In this document: positions 46,901 through 57,109 of the stretch, piece after piece
Position numbering within the stretch: position 1 is the stretch's first letter
Layout: the number at the start of each line of letters is the position of its first letter
Origin: Callorhinus ursinus
Taxonomy: Eukaryota > Chordata > Mammalia > Carnivora > Otariidae
Assembly (NCBI RefSeq): GCF_003265705.1
Contig: NW_020312867.1
Span: forward strand, 7,163,805-7,227,804
Direction of reading: 5' to 3'
Length of the DNA stretch: 64,000 nt
Notes under the pieces: generated by a model
The model's database searches: none
The model's input: the letters and a program-made list of their open reading frames with translations, nothing else
Told to the model about the DNA's origin: nothing
Program-made: the position numbers and the translations under genes

Positions 46901-49900
46901 GATGGTCAACACACTGTCAGAGGGATTAAGTTCCCAACAGCTTTTCTGATCCTTCCCCAGGCCAAATAACCATGGGCTGAGTCAGATGCATGTGAGTTCT
47001 TCACCTTACTATGGACAGGTTCCTTCTTCCCTCTGGGGCTCAGTTTCCCCATCTGTAGAATGAAAGTGTGGGGCTTGAGCATTCATTCATTCATTGCACA
47101 AATGTTTATGAAGGATTTGATATGTGTTAGGATCACAGAAGCCGGTTGGAACATGGATTGGCGGGTAGGACCCCTTGGGGGTGTGATTAGAAATATAGGT
47201 TACAGGACCCCATTTTTGTAGGTTCTTATTCATCAGGTTTGGGGTGAGACCTGAGAATTTTATTTTATTTTTTAAAGATTATTTATTTGAGAGAGAGAAA
47301 GAGTGAGCTTGCGAGGGGGGGGGGGCAGAGGGAGAGGGAAAGAAAGAATCTCTAGCAGACTCCCCGCTGAGCACGGAGCCCTATGCAGGGCTCCATATCA
47401 CGACCCATAAGATCATGACCTGAGCCGAAATCAAGAGTCTGGCGCTTAACCAACTGAGCCACCCAGGTGCCCCAGATATTTGATTTTTTTATACTCTCTA
47501 GGTGACCCTGATGGTCAGGCCAGCTAGGGCACTACTGCATGAGCCAAAGGTCCACCCAATTCTGGGAGATCCTGCCTCTCTGACATCAAAGGGTACCATC
47601 TACCGAAAGGATGGATGCTTATTCCAGTGACGTTGCTACTGGGTGGACCCTCTGTGGAAATTGCCTCCACCGTGACCAGCCAGGGAAACTGGTTCTGTTT
47701 TCCCATTTTATTTGTAGGAAATCCAAGGGCCAGAGAAGAGAAAACATTCTCAAGGCCATACAGTCAGGTGGGCACAGAATTCCAGTTCCAGTACTCTTCT
47801 TCCCCGGTCTCCTAAATGGGACTCCCAGGCTGATCACTTTTCATAATTTACTGGACTCTGCCCCACTGGATTTTCGACTGTATTCAAAAAGTGCCCCCCC
47901 CCCCCCAGCCTGTGAGCTCCATGAGGCCAAGGGACATGTCTGTCTTACTCACTGCTGGGTCTTCAGTGTCCTGGCCCATGATTCATACCCAGCCAGGGTT
48001 TCTTAGTGAATGAATGAGTGAAGGAGTGAAACCCCAGCTGAAGGCTCAGAAGGTGATGTTCCCAGTGGGAATGGGAGCGACAGTCCTAGTGCATAAGATT
48101 ACAGGCTCAGGGGCTTATAGATCTGGGTTTGAATCCCCCTTGATCTCTGAGAACTTTGGACGCATTACTGAACCTCTCTGAGCTTTGCTTTCCTCGTCAC
48201 TAGGATGGGAATCAGAATACTCACCTATAGTATTTGTTTTGACTGAACGCCATAATATATATCCAGCGCTTAGCACAGGGGCTGACACTTGGGAAGAGGG
48301 TACTCCATAAATCCCTGCTGCTAGGAGGACCATGATCATCATCATCATGCTCATTTGGAGCTGGGTGTCCTTTTAATCCTCGTGGAAAGGAATTGGCCAC
48401 TTAGCTCCTTCATCCCTATCCTCCCGCCTATCACTGGGGCTGTCAGTCATTCTTACCAATCACCCGACAGTGCCCTCCTAAGCTCCACCCTGTGGGCGGG
48501 GCCTCCCCCTTACTGAGCTAGGTTCCCAGGTGATTTTTACGTCCTTCTCTCTGCTTGGTTGTATTTCTTTAAAGTTCTACAATAAACATGTATTATCTGT
48601 ATAGCAAGAAAAAAGAAAACTCAAGGTAAGAAAAGCATAACAGGGGCATATCCCTGCCTGCTGCTTTCTTCCTATTCTGGAACGGGGTAGGGGAAGGACA
48701 TCCTTTGCTTTCCTTCTTTACTAGCTACCAAGTTATGAGGAATAAGAATGATCATTATTTACATTTCTTCACCTATGTTCAGCATTATTTCATGCTCCAC
48801 ACTGTGCTCACTGCTGGGAAATTGCATAAGAACTTTTAAAAACTAGCTGGTAAGGAAGGCGGTAATGATTAACCCATCTATCAGGTGAGAAAACTGAAGT
48901 CATCTCAGGGTGGGTGGTGAGTCAGTTGCACAAAGCCACGCAAGTTGCACAAAGCCACGCAACTGGTAAGGAAAGAAAGGGGTGGCGGGTTTACCCTCAG
49001 GCATTTTGGTGTTAAATGCAGCGTTCCTTCCTCTGCACAGTGTGTGGGCGGCGGGGGGGGGGCAGTGGGCTGAGGGTGCTGAGGATGAGGTGGAGGTTTG
49101 CAGGGGGAGAAGCACATCCTGGATGGCTACAGAGGGAATCAGTGGAGTGAGAAAAGGACTCGGGGTTATGAGGTTCTTCTGCCTTTGGTTGCAAAGGCTG
49201 CTTGGGAGCTGTGGGTTTCCAGGGCTGCTGAGGATGACCTCTGCCATGTCCCTGCTGTGTCGTGTCCAAGGAGGGGACAGACAGAGGTCTGGTACCAGGC
49301 TCAGCACCCCTCCCCCCAAGTCCTGCTTGTGGTGCCATACCCGTTTCTCAGCCTCCCAGGTGTCCATGACCACGAGCGTTGTGTCCTCTCCATCTACTGT
49401 GAGGGTCCTCTCGTACACATCTTCTGCAACCGAGGAAAGAGCCAGATCTCAGGGAGGAGGGGCAGGCGTGAGGAGGACGTGGCCCCCCTAGTCCCCTTTC
49501 TGGTCACAGTGCCCCCTCCACTTGTGCTGGAAGTGCGCACCCCCTTGTTTGATGTCTGTCTCTCCTGACAGCTCAAGAAGCTCCATGAGGAGCCCATGTT
49601 TCCCCCGCTGCCAGAATCAAATAGTAGGTGCTGAGAAAGCTTTTGCTAGTTTGGTTTATTGATGAGTGCGGGATGGTGGGGTTAAAGCTGGGCTGGGGAC
49701 TCTCCCAGTCCTTCTCTGTCCCTGACTTAGTGTATGCTTCGGGCAGGTCACAGTATCCTCTTTGGGTCTCAGGCTCCCTGCTTGTCACACCTACAGGTGC
49801 ACGTATCTACACCTTTCATCTAGGCTTCTCACACTCAGAGGGGTCAAGGCTCGAGAAGGGGCCTGGCCAGAGTGTCCCCACTTTCTCTTTGCTCTTAACC

Positions 49901-50839
49901 GCCCTCCCACTGCACTCAGCCTGTGTCCTCCCGGCTGGTTCTATAGGAACCCATCTTCATTTCCTCTGTCCTGCCCTTGTCTCCTCCCTGCATCCTGGGG
50001 CCCCTGGCCCTCTTGGCTCACTGCATCTCTCAGGAGAAAAGGGAACTGGGGAGTCTCCTTTTGGGGCAGGATCTTAGTTTCGCTGCAGGTTGTTGGTGGC
50101 CTTAGATGGTTGTCTGGAGCTGGGAGGATCTGAGAGTCAGGGGAAGTTGGAGCTGGGAGTTTCTGAGTGGGGTGGAAGCCTACGATTTCTTTCCACTTGA
50201 GACTCATGGAACGCAGAATTGCTTCCCTATGACATGGAAATTAATCATATACCTCATCCATGAGAACTTGGCAACTTTCTCACTATTCAAGGCATTTCCC
50301 TCCTGTAGACTGTTGTGCTGGCTGTGCCCTGCACCACTCTGGGTGGGGGGGCATCATTCACTTCATAGTCTATGTGAATGATGCCCTTTAGAGTTGAGCA
50401 GTGTGTGAGTTGCACAACTCTTCTTGGCAGCCTTGTGCCCCTGACAACAGGGCTTTCACTCCTTTGGCCACATCCCAGCCCAGCCCACAGGGTCCCTACC
50501 TCCCAGCTGTTCATGGAGGTCCCGCTCTTGCTTCCCTGCAAAGAGGCTGGCCAGGCTGGTCTTCCCTACGCCCGGGTCTCCAAGCAGTACCACGCGGTAG
50601 AGGGCCTCCCAGGAGCCTTCAGAGTCACTGGATTCAGAGGACCAACCATTGGGGGCAGGCGAAGGTTGCCGGGTGGGAGGATTGAGGGAGGCTGACTGGC
50701 TCAGCCGGGGATGCTGGAATTTTGTGGAAGGTGCTGTACACAGGAGGCCAGGCTGGTGGCCCCGGGGGGACAGGGGCAGTGGAGTGCTGGCTCGCCGACG
50801 CAGGGGGGTCTTTGCTTCTTGCTGGGTGTTTAGTGTCAT
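43722..50839 (-). CDS. REM1: REM1, RGK-family small GTPase (complete, 298 aa)
   Basis: Four coding exons on the minus strand (50839-50500, 49423-49341, 45432-45231, 43993-43722) sum to 897 nt, which is 298 residues plus TGA, the usual REM1 length. The basic N-terminal extension (1-80) carries an RRRAST motif (14-19), a probable phosphorylation/14-3-3 site. The P-loop GDPGVGKT is at 87-94, NKAD at 195-198 and SAT at 225-227. As in other RGK proteins the G3 position is non-canonical (DTWEAE, 134-139, instead of DxxG) and there is no CAAX box; the protein ends in the RGK-type KSCHNLAVL tail with C292 seven residues from the end. RGK proteins bind calcium-channel beta subunits and inhibit voltage-gated calcium channels (established for the family). 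Introns are 1076, 3908 and 1237 bp, all GT/AG. The gene looks intact. Confidence 0.97.
44050..44960. repeat. L2 and MER5A remnants in REM1 intron 4
   Basis: Antisense L2 at about 44050-44170 and 44790-44950 (AGGAGTGACAAGGTCAGATC), and a MER5A at about 44240-44350 (GGGGGAGCTTGTTAAAATGC, TGATTCGGTAGGTTTGGG). Confidence 0.6.
45231..45432 (-). CDS. REM1: REM1 coding exon 3
   Basis: The 202-nt exon encodes DESWSQESCLQVGSAYVI through CREVSVE and carries the G4 NKAD motif for guanine specificity. Acceptor TTGCAG|GAT, donor GTGGAAG|GTGAGC. Confidence 0.96.
45847..46056 (+). repeat. CAN SINE in REM1 intron
   Basis: Head GCGCCTGTGTGGTTCGGTGG and tail GAAATAAATAAACAAAATC. It lies about 0.4 kb upstream of REM1 coding exon 3, antisense to the gene. 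Confidence 0.88.
46290..46560 (-). repeat. L2 fragment, REM1 intron 3
   Basis: TTCCAAAAGCTCATGGTCTG is the diverged reverse complement of L2 3' sequence. Confidence 0.45.
46648..46847 (-). repeat. CAN SINE in REM1 intron
   Basis: Target-site duplication AGAAGAATTTYCTG at 46634-46647 and 46848-46861. Confidence 0.92.
47265..47473 (-). repeat. CAN SINE in a MER5 fragment, REM1 intron
   Basis: Follows GGTTTGGGGTGAGACCTGAG (MER5A-type, about 47140-47262). Head CCACCCAGGTGCCCC on the right. Confidence 0.85.
47840..48970. repeat. L2 end and MIRs, REM1 intron 3
   Basis: L2 3' end at about 47840-48025 (CATGAGGCCAAGGGACATG, ending in GAATGAATGAGTG), a plus MIR at about 48090-48330 and a minus MIR at about 48760-48965. 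No CAN SINE from 47474 to 55175. Confidence 0.65.
49341..49423 (-). CDS. REM1: REM1 coding exon 2
   Basis: The 83-nt exon encodes (E)DVYERTLTVDGEDTTLV to WEAEKR, the effector/switch region. Acceptor TTGCAG|AAG, donor AAACGG|GTATGG. The last codon is CGG (Arg). Confidence 0.95.
50500..50839 (-). CDS. REM1: REM1 coding exon 1 (transcript exon 2)
   Basis: The start codon ATG is at 50839-50837 (MTLNTQQEAKTPL). The exon encodes 113 residues plus one base and includes the P-loop. Donor CTGGGAG|GTAGGG. The transcript exon probably begins at 50874, after the acceptor TTGCTTACAG, giving 35 nt of 5' UTR in this exon. Confidence 0.96.
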
Positions 50840-51399
50840 CCTTGGCGGGGAGGGGCTTTGATCCTTCCTTCCTTCTGTAAGCAAGAAGCAAGAATGGGCA
50901 GTGAGCCAGGCACCTGTGAGCCCCTTCTGCAGGGTCCAGATGAGCTTCTGAGAGGACTTCCTCCAAAACCTTCTCTTGTTCAAATGACAGGAGGAGGCAC
51001 CTCAGTTCCTTGGGGTGGGGGCTTCCTGGCTTCGGGACGGAGTAAACCTGGGTCAGGCTGGGTGGGGTGACTATGCAAGCAGCGAGCACACGCATATGCA
51101 CACCCTCAGGTGACTTCCTCTGCCTTGAGGATGACCCAATACCCCAGCACACACGGACAGAGACAGACAGAGGGGCAGCAGCGAGGTGGGATGTCCATAC
51201 AAGCATGCACACACCCGTGTACACAGACGTGCCCCCCCCCTTTGGAATATGGGACCCACGTTCTGAAAGGCTCCTGAATTGCCCCAGTCCTCCTCTTCCC
51301 CACAGCTCTCTTCCCCAAGGTTCAGATCGGGGTTGGAGGGTGGAGGGCTCCTGGGGGGTTCACTTCCGCTGCCCCATCTCCTGAGGGCGGAGGAAGAGG

Positions 51400-52112
51400 C
51401 AGGACGGAGTGGGTTGGTATTCCGAAGGGCGAGGGGAGTCTGGGGGTTCCCTCGGCTGTAACCCGAGCGCCCTGGTGCCATGGGAACGGCGTGTCCGGCC
51501 CGCCCCCTACGTGAAAAATTCAGGAGAGGCCGGGCGACGGCCTCCAGCGGCTATTGGGGGGGGTGTCGAGGCAGCGGGGCCCCGGTTTTGGTGACAGGAC
51601 AGGGTCCTGGCGGGGGGTGGGGAAGGGACCTACAGGGCCCGGGGGCGCATGTGCCATTCCCGGAGTCTGAATCCAAGCTTCCCCCGCCCCGGGTGCTGGG
51701 TGTGAGTCCCCCGATCCCGGGAGGGCTTCTTGCCCGAGGCTATGCAACCCACCAGGCCCCAGGCCTGAGGACCCTCCCCCCGGGACGCGGGTTCGAGGCC
51801 TCCCTCGTCCCTGCCTGCGCCGCAGAGCCCCCCATGCAGGCGCCTGGCGAACTCCGCTCCAACTTGACTAAGTTGGCGGCGGGCTGCGCGGGCCTTTACC
51901 TCGCGTGGGGAGGGGTCCAGGGTCCCCGGCCGCCGTAGCTGCCGGTTGCTCCAGGCTGCACCACCGCCTCGGCGCGCAGCCCCTCCGGCCAGTCCCGCCC
52001 CGCCGCCCGGGCCGGGGGAGGAGCCGCGACCCCGCCCCGTCCAGCCCCGCCCCGTCAGGGCAGCCCCGGGGTACCCGCCCCGAGGCCGCGGCCGCCCAAT
52101 GATTTTAAGACT
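51400..52112 (-). promoter_or_regulatory. REM1: REM1 CpG-island promoter
   Basis: This GC-rich block contains repeated GC boxes (CCCCGCCCC at about 52021-52060) and an inverted CCAAT box (ATTGG on the minus strand, 52100-52096), which sits upstream of the presumed first exon as expected. A TTAAAAT stretch follows at about 52101-52107. No clear TATA box is seen. Confidence 0.65.
51900..52010 (-). other. REM1: Probable REM1 5' noncoding exon 1
   Basis: Within the CpG island a strong donor reads GCGAG|GTAAAG on the minus strand, with the exon ending at 51900, and an acceptor lies at 50875 just upstream of the REM1 start codon. Together they imply a noncoding first exon and a 1025-bp intron. The upstream (higher-coordinate) end is not determined and 52010 is only a guess. 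Confidence 0.6.
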
Positions 52113-53400
52113 TTTCGCAGAGCTCAGTTGACCCACTGCCGCAAGGTCTTCGCCTGGGGTGGTGGTGGCAGTGTCGGGGTGGGGAGCGAGAGAGAGGAAA
52201 GAAGGGATTTCTGAATTCCTGGGTCTGCATCCCCTCTGCATCCACGCCAGCAACGGGGCGCACCAACTTTAGCCCTCGCAGAATCCACCTGGGGAGCTGG
52301 TGGACTGCTGATTTCCAGGTCTCACCCTTCAAGAACGGAGGATTCAGCCGTTCTGGGGGAGGGCTTCCGGAATCTGCCTTTTAAACAAGTGCCCAATGAT
52401 CTTGCAGAGTTCATGGACCCCACTTTGAGAAACTCAGCTCTGGATGGAGAATTAATTTTGGGAGGTGGCTCCAGGGGAGGAGGGAGCCTAGGAAGTCTGC
52501 ACTGAAGACTTCTGAATATCTGATTTTGGCATCCCATTCATTCATTTACCAAATTCTAGGTTAAGCACTCTTTATGCAGGGGGCGGCCCTGTGCCTGGAG
52601 AGTGGCTGTCCCCACTCTGATAAATATTTACTGGGTATTTGGGCTGTGGCTGGTATGTTTTGAGCACATTGCCTGGAGTATTAGCTCATTTAATCCCGGC
52701 ACAACACTAAAAGGCTGATTACACTGAGGCTTACCTGGGTCTGGGACTCAGGATTCTGCCTCTTAGCCAACTGTCCCTTTCCATCACCGCCCATGGCTTT
52801 AAAAAAAAAAGCCTTCCTAGGCACTTGGAGGAGGAGAGACACACTGTGATCCTGGTAGAGTAAGGCAGTTGGGAACTGGTGATTTTGGCCATCCAAGGAG
52901 CCAGGATCCAGGCTCTTTGGGCAGGATGCTTCCTTTGAGGTCTTGAGGGACCGGGGCGGGTTTGTATGTGGGCCCTTGCAGACCAGGCTGTACCTGTGGG
53001 TGGGGTTCATTGTCATGGCTGAGGGGGTCCAGGTGTCCAGCTCAGAGCAACTCCCACAGTAGCCTGTAGATTAGTTCAGCCTCCGCAGGGCTGGGGGCAG
53101 ACAATGGACCCCCTCACGCCTGGCCTCCTTCTGTGGTTTGGCCTTCTTGGCATCCCTTTCCTACCCACAAGATGGGTTGTGACTGGTGTCATGTCACACA
53201 TTGTCTGGGAATGAGGCAACTTAGCTTCCAGTCCCAGCTCTGCAGCTCAATTGCTGTATGGTTGAGCAGTCCCCCACATAGCTGGCTGAGATCCAGCTAC
53301 ATCCTTGGGATCACAGAACCTCCGCCTCCCACTCAGGTCTCCTGCTGCCCACACTCCAGCCTTGATCTGCAGCCTGAAAAAGGCTGGGCTGCAGGCAGCA
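52113..53400. other. REM1-DEFB124 head-to-head spacer
   Basis: Contains a MER5A scrap at about 52350-52445 (CCCACTTTGAGAAACTCAG) and a weak antisense MIR at about 52620-52730. The DEFB124 promoter must lie in its right part; no TATA box was confidently picked. Confidence 0.5.
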
Positions 53401-53463
53401 GAACTCAGTATGCCTGGCTCCTCTGGTGTTCTCCCCAGTGACCTCCCTAGAAGCCCTGCGGCC

Positions 53464-53521
53464 ATGACACAGCTGCTTCTGCTCATTGTGGCTCTCCTGG
53501 CCCTGGGTCATATGCCTCCAG
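53464..53521 (+). CDS. DEFB124: DEFB124 exon 1, signal peptide
   Basis: 19 codons plus one base, giving a leucine-rich signal sequence. Donor CCAG|GTAACC. A long (TG)n tract begins only 10 bases into the intron. Confidence 0.93.
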
Positions 53522-53529
53522 GTAACCAG

Positions 53530-53579
<50 letters not shown>

Positions 53580-53589
53580 NNNNNNNNNN

Positions 53590-53641
<52 letters not shown>

Positions 53642-56600
53642 GAGGAATAGCCTCCCAGGTTCTGGAGGATGGAGGAGGCCTAGACCAGTGTATGTGTCCT
53701 GGTGCCACCTCTGACTTGCTGGGCACCTTAGGGCAACTTCCTAAATCAGTCTGCACCTCAGTTTCTTAATCTTTAAAATGGGATTCACTCAACAAATATT
53801 TTTTTGAAAAATACTTACTGTGGGCCAGCACCATGACAGCTATCGGGGAACCAGGAAGGAAAGAAAACAAGGTCCTTGCTTTCATGGTGCTGATATTTTA
53901 GACAGAAAAGAACCAAATAAACACTATATGTCAGGTGGTGATAAGTGCTCAGAAGAGTAGAAGCAGGACCCGGGGTCAGTGTGATGTGTGCACGTGGGAG
54001 GGGTGGATGGGAGAGCTGATGGGGATGGTCAAGGGAGGCCCTGTGTAAGGGGTTGTTTTCTAAGTTTTTATTTTGAACAACTTGAAATTTACATGAAAGT
54101 AGAGAGAATAATATAAGGAACAAGGTGAGTCTTTTTTTTTTTAAAGCATGTTATTGTAGAAAAATATAAATTTCTGCAAACATAGAGAATAATGTAATGA
54201 TGTAAGTTTTTAAAAGAAACCTTTTTATTTTAGAAAATGTCAAACATAAATTAAAAAATAGTATGAAAAACCCCCGTGTACCTTCACCCAATCTCAACAA
54301 TTGTCAACTGGAACCAGTCTTGTTTTAGTGAACTGTCGTGAAGTCAGTCTCAGGTATCTTAACTATCTTGTATAAGGCTGATGTGAGCAGAGATCTAACT
54401 GCAGTGAGAATATTAAGAAGATCTTTACAGGGACCAGGAGGCAGGAAGGTGACTGATGGTGTCTGAGGAGCAGTGAGGAGGCCAGGATGGCTGGAGTGGG
54501 GGTGCACCAGGAGAGAAGATGAAGTCAAAGAGATGAGGGTTGGGGGGGTGGTTACAGATCACGTAGGAGAAAATAGCAACTCTGGGTCTCAGGGTCATCA
54601 GAAGGTCGAAATGTGATGATGTGTTAAGAGGAGTTATAGGAACTGCCCTTACCTGGGAATCAGGGTCTTGGGTTCTGGTTCCAGAACCTACCAGTTACTG
54701 GCTAGGAAAAGCTGGGTAAGTTGCTTCCTTTCTTGAGCTATAAAAGGAGAAGTTTGGCCGCGAATGAGCCCTGGTTGCTCCCCCCTCTGTGTAGTCATTC
54801 CAGTAATCTCCCTTTCCATTTATTGGGTATTTACTATGTGCCAGGCACTGTGCTAGGGTGATTAAAGCCCGTATAACTGCCTCCCTGAAAGGGGGGAAGT
54901 TCCACAGAGGAGGAATCTGAGGCCAAGGTCACTCAGCTGGGAAATAGCAGAGCTGGGATTTGGACGAAGGTGGTCTGAGCTGGGTTCACAGCATGCCGCT
55001 AACTATTACACACACACCTTCTTCAGAGTGTGGATCCTTTTCCTTGTAGAGATTTTGAGGCCAGGTCTGTCTCAGGCTAAGATTCTCTACCTTGGCAGGA
55101 TGGAAGGATGGCTGGTGGACAGGGCAGAATAACATCCATGGGTTGGCCCATTGTGAGGGTTCCATGGGATCTCTCCCTCTCTCTCTCTTTATTTATTTTA
55201 GAGAGAGAGAGAGTAAGAGAGCATGGGGGGAGGGGCAGAGGGAGAGGCAGAGAGAGAACCCCAAGCAGACTCCCCACTGAGCCTGGAGCCAAACACAGGG
55301 ATCATGACCTGAGCCAAAATCAAGAGTCAGACGCCCAACTGATGGAGTCACCCAGGCGCCCGCAAGGGATCTCTTTTAATCCAGGGAGAGGGAGGGAAGC
55401 CTTTCCCCTCCACCTCCCGCTCAGCCCCGGTTCTTCAGAGGCTGCTCTCTGCCTATCTGGGTCACATGTCTAGAAATATTGCTGTAACAGACAGGCCTGC
55501 CCGAGTGGCCTCTCTCCTCACATTTGTATACCTGTCCTAATTGGCCATCACCACATCTTGATGGTTTCCTTCGGGGCACTTTCCACAACTCTACTAATTG
55601 TATTTATTTGCTAGGGTTTTAACTGCCTTTCCTTCTGGAAGCTCCTTGAGGGCATGGACCTTGGCCCATCTTGTTCATTGTGGTATCTCCAATGTGCCAT
55701 GTTTGTTGAAGAAATAAATGAAGGAGATGCCTCATGCTATGACGGAAGACCCTTAGAGGGGGTACAGACCTGTTCTTCCAAAGTCCTACCTTTTCCATGG
55801 CCCAGGGCTGGAAATTCCTCCACTAACATTAAACAGGTCCCTATGTGTGCAAAGCAGTTTATGTCATGGTTACCAGTGTGGACTTTAGAGTCTGATTACC
55901 TGGCTTTGAATCTTGGTTCTGCTCCTTAATGACTGTAATCTTGGGCAAGGTTGTTAGCCTTTCTGTGCCTTAGTTTCCTTACCTTGTATTATGGGGATCA
56001 TAATAAGACCAACTATAATTGTATAGTGTTGTGATGAAAAGGGCTTAGAGTGTACCTGAGCAGGGGGTGAGTTAACCTGGACAAGAAATTAGTTTCCAGG
56101 GGCGCCTGGGTCTCAGTTGGTTAAGCATCCGACTCTTGATTCTGGGTCAGGTCATGATCTCTGGGTTGTGAGATGGAGCCCCATGTCAGGCTGCAAGCTC
56201 AGTGTGGAGTCTGCTTGAGATTCTCTCTCTGTCTCCCTCTGCCCCTCCCTCCACTTGCTCTCTAAGTAAATAAATAAAATCTTAAAAAAAAAAAAAAAAG
56301 GGAAATTGGTTTTTAACTTATAACCAGTGGTCTAACCTGTGACCTGTGGACTAACCCGGACTGATATTGGTAGGCTTATTTGTAACTAGTTGTCTCATCT
56401 GTGACTAGGGGTCTAGTCTGTTCCATCTGCTCTAACCCCTTGACCTGTGGTCAGAGTTCGTGTCCTTTGGCCTAAGTTAGGACCTGTGGGCTGTTGTATG
56501 ACCAGTCATCCAACACAATGACTGGAGAGCTAACAAAAGACCAGACTTGTGATCTAATGTGGGTCCTGTGGCCTAACTTGTGGTCAGTGGTTTTATCTGT

Positions 56601-56855
56601 GACCTGTGGCCTAACTCTTGATGTATGGTCAAAGCTGTGAACAGCGGTCTAACTTGCAACCCATGGGCTGCTCTGTGACCTGTGGTCTTCCTCTGCACAG
56701 GGAGAAGTGAATTTAAGCGCTGCTGGAAGGGCCAGGGGGCCTGCCGGACTTACTGTACAAGGCAAGAAATCTACATGCACATGTGCCCAGATGCCTCTCT
56801 GTGCTGCCTCGCCTATGGAACCAGGCCTCTGGCCTCTAAGCCTGTATATGTGTAG
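53464..56855 (+). CDS. DEFB124: DEFB124 beta-defensin 124 (two exons, 70 aa, intact)
   Basis: Exon 1 (53464-53521) encodes a hydrophobic signal peptide, MTQLLLLIVALLALGHMPP, and the first base of a glycine codon. Exon 2 (56701-56855) encodes the mature peptide and stops at TAG 56853-56855. Junctions are CCTCCAG|GTAACC and TGCACAG|GGAGA. The six defensin cysteines are at 27, 34, 38, 48, 54 and 55, spacing C-x6-C-x3-C-x9-C-x5-CC, which fits the beta-defensin pattern of three disulfides. Beta-defensins are secreted, cationic epithelial antimicrobial and sperm-coating peptides; the chromosome 20 cluster is strongly expressed in the male tract (family knowledge). It lies head to head with REM1. 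The C-terminal tail after CC (LAYGTRPLASKPVYV) is the least conserved part. An in-frame upstream ATG at 53305 exists, but the signal peptide starts at 53464. Confidence 0.95.
53532..53636 (+). repeat. (TG)n microsatellite with 10-N gap, DEFB124 intron
   Basis: Pure GT/TG dinucleotides run on both sides of an N block (53580-53589). True length is unknown. The tract starts 10 bases after the exon 1 splice junction. Confidence 0.95.
53780..55010. repeat. L2, L1-like and MIR pieces, DEFB124 intron
   Basis: Antisense L2 at about 53780-54060 (TGTCAGGTGGTGATAAGTGC), AT-rich L1-like tails to about 54340, plus MIR at about 54630-54760 and minus MIR at about 54815-55005. Confidence 0.6.
55176..55361 (-). 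repeat. CAN SINE in DEFB124 intron
   Basis: Approximate target-site duplication RGGGATCTCT on both sides; tail CTCTTTATTTATTTTAGAG. Confidence 0.85.
55495..56065 (+). repeat. L2 3' end and MIR, DEFB124 intron
   Basis: L2 at about 55495-55725 (GGAAGCTCCTTGAGGGCATG) and MIR at about 55860-56065 (GGCTTTGAATCTTGGTTCTG). Confidence 0.7.
56100..56299 (+). repeat. CAN SINE in DEFB124 intron
   Basis: Head GGGGCGCCTGGGTCTCAG and tail AAATAAATAAAATCTT plus A-run; approximate target site GAAATTRGTTT. It ends where the minisatellite begins. Confidence 0.9.
56310..56695 (+). repeat. Degenerate GACCTGTGGYCTAAC minisatellite before DEFB124 exon 2
   Basis: Variants of the motif TGTGACCTGTGGYCTAACY recur across about 380 bp, with at least six clear CCTGTGG cores followed by CTAAC or TCA-type endings, at irregular spacing. 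It abuts the exon 2 acceptor. It is not a known transposon to my eye. Confidence 0.7.
56701..56855 (+). CDS. DEFB124: DEFB124 exon 2, mature defensin
   Basis: 155 nt encoding (G)RSEFKRCWKGQGACRTYC and the rest of the six-cysteine domain, then TAG. The acceptor CTCTGCACAG follows a degenerate minisatellite rather than unique intron sequence. Confidence 0.95.
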
Positions 56856-56885
56856 CTGGTTCTGGGGTTGGTACCCTTGCTCTCC

Positions 56886-56891
56886 AATAAA
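56886..56891 (+). terminator. DEFB124: DEFB124 poly(A) signal
   Basis: AATAAA 31 nt past the stop codon, within CTCCAATAAACACC. The short 3' UTR is typical of beta-defensins; cleavage is expected at about 56903-56915. Confidence 0.85.
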
Positions 56892-57109
56892 CACCTGCTG
56901 CACCTGCCTCCTCTTGCTGCTTGCTCACCACCCTGCCCGCCCCCGTGCTGAGTGTATGGGGGAGCACGAGGTCCTGGTATGGGAGGGGTGGAGGGATGGT
57001 TGGTGGAGGGAGGTGGGGCGCCCGGGGCAAGTGGGTATTAATGACCTCGGTAAATGGTTCCAGGCCTGCCTATAATATCCCTTACACTCCCTCCAGCTCC
57101 GGAAAAATT

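Noticed and set aside
51474..51487. RFX-like motif GGTGCCATGGGAAC in REM1 intron 1
   Set aside because: Two mismatches to the palindromic core; too weak to list as a site.
53305..53463. Upstream in-frame ATG for DEFB124
   Set aside because: It would put about 50 residues before the signal peptide, which is not seen in beta-defensins.
56310..56695. CRISPR-like array
   Set aside because: The repeats are degenerate with no fixed unit or spacer length, in a mammalian intron; it is a minisatellite.
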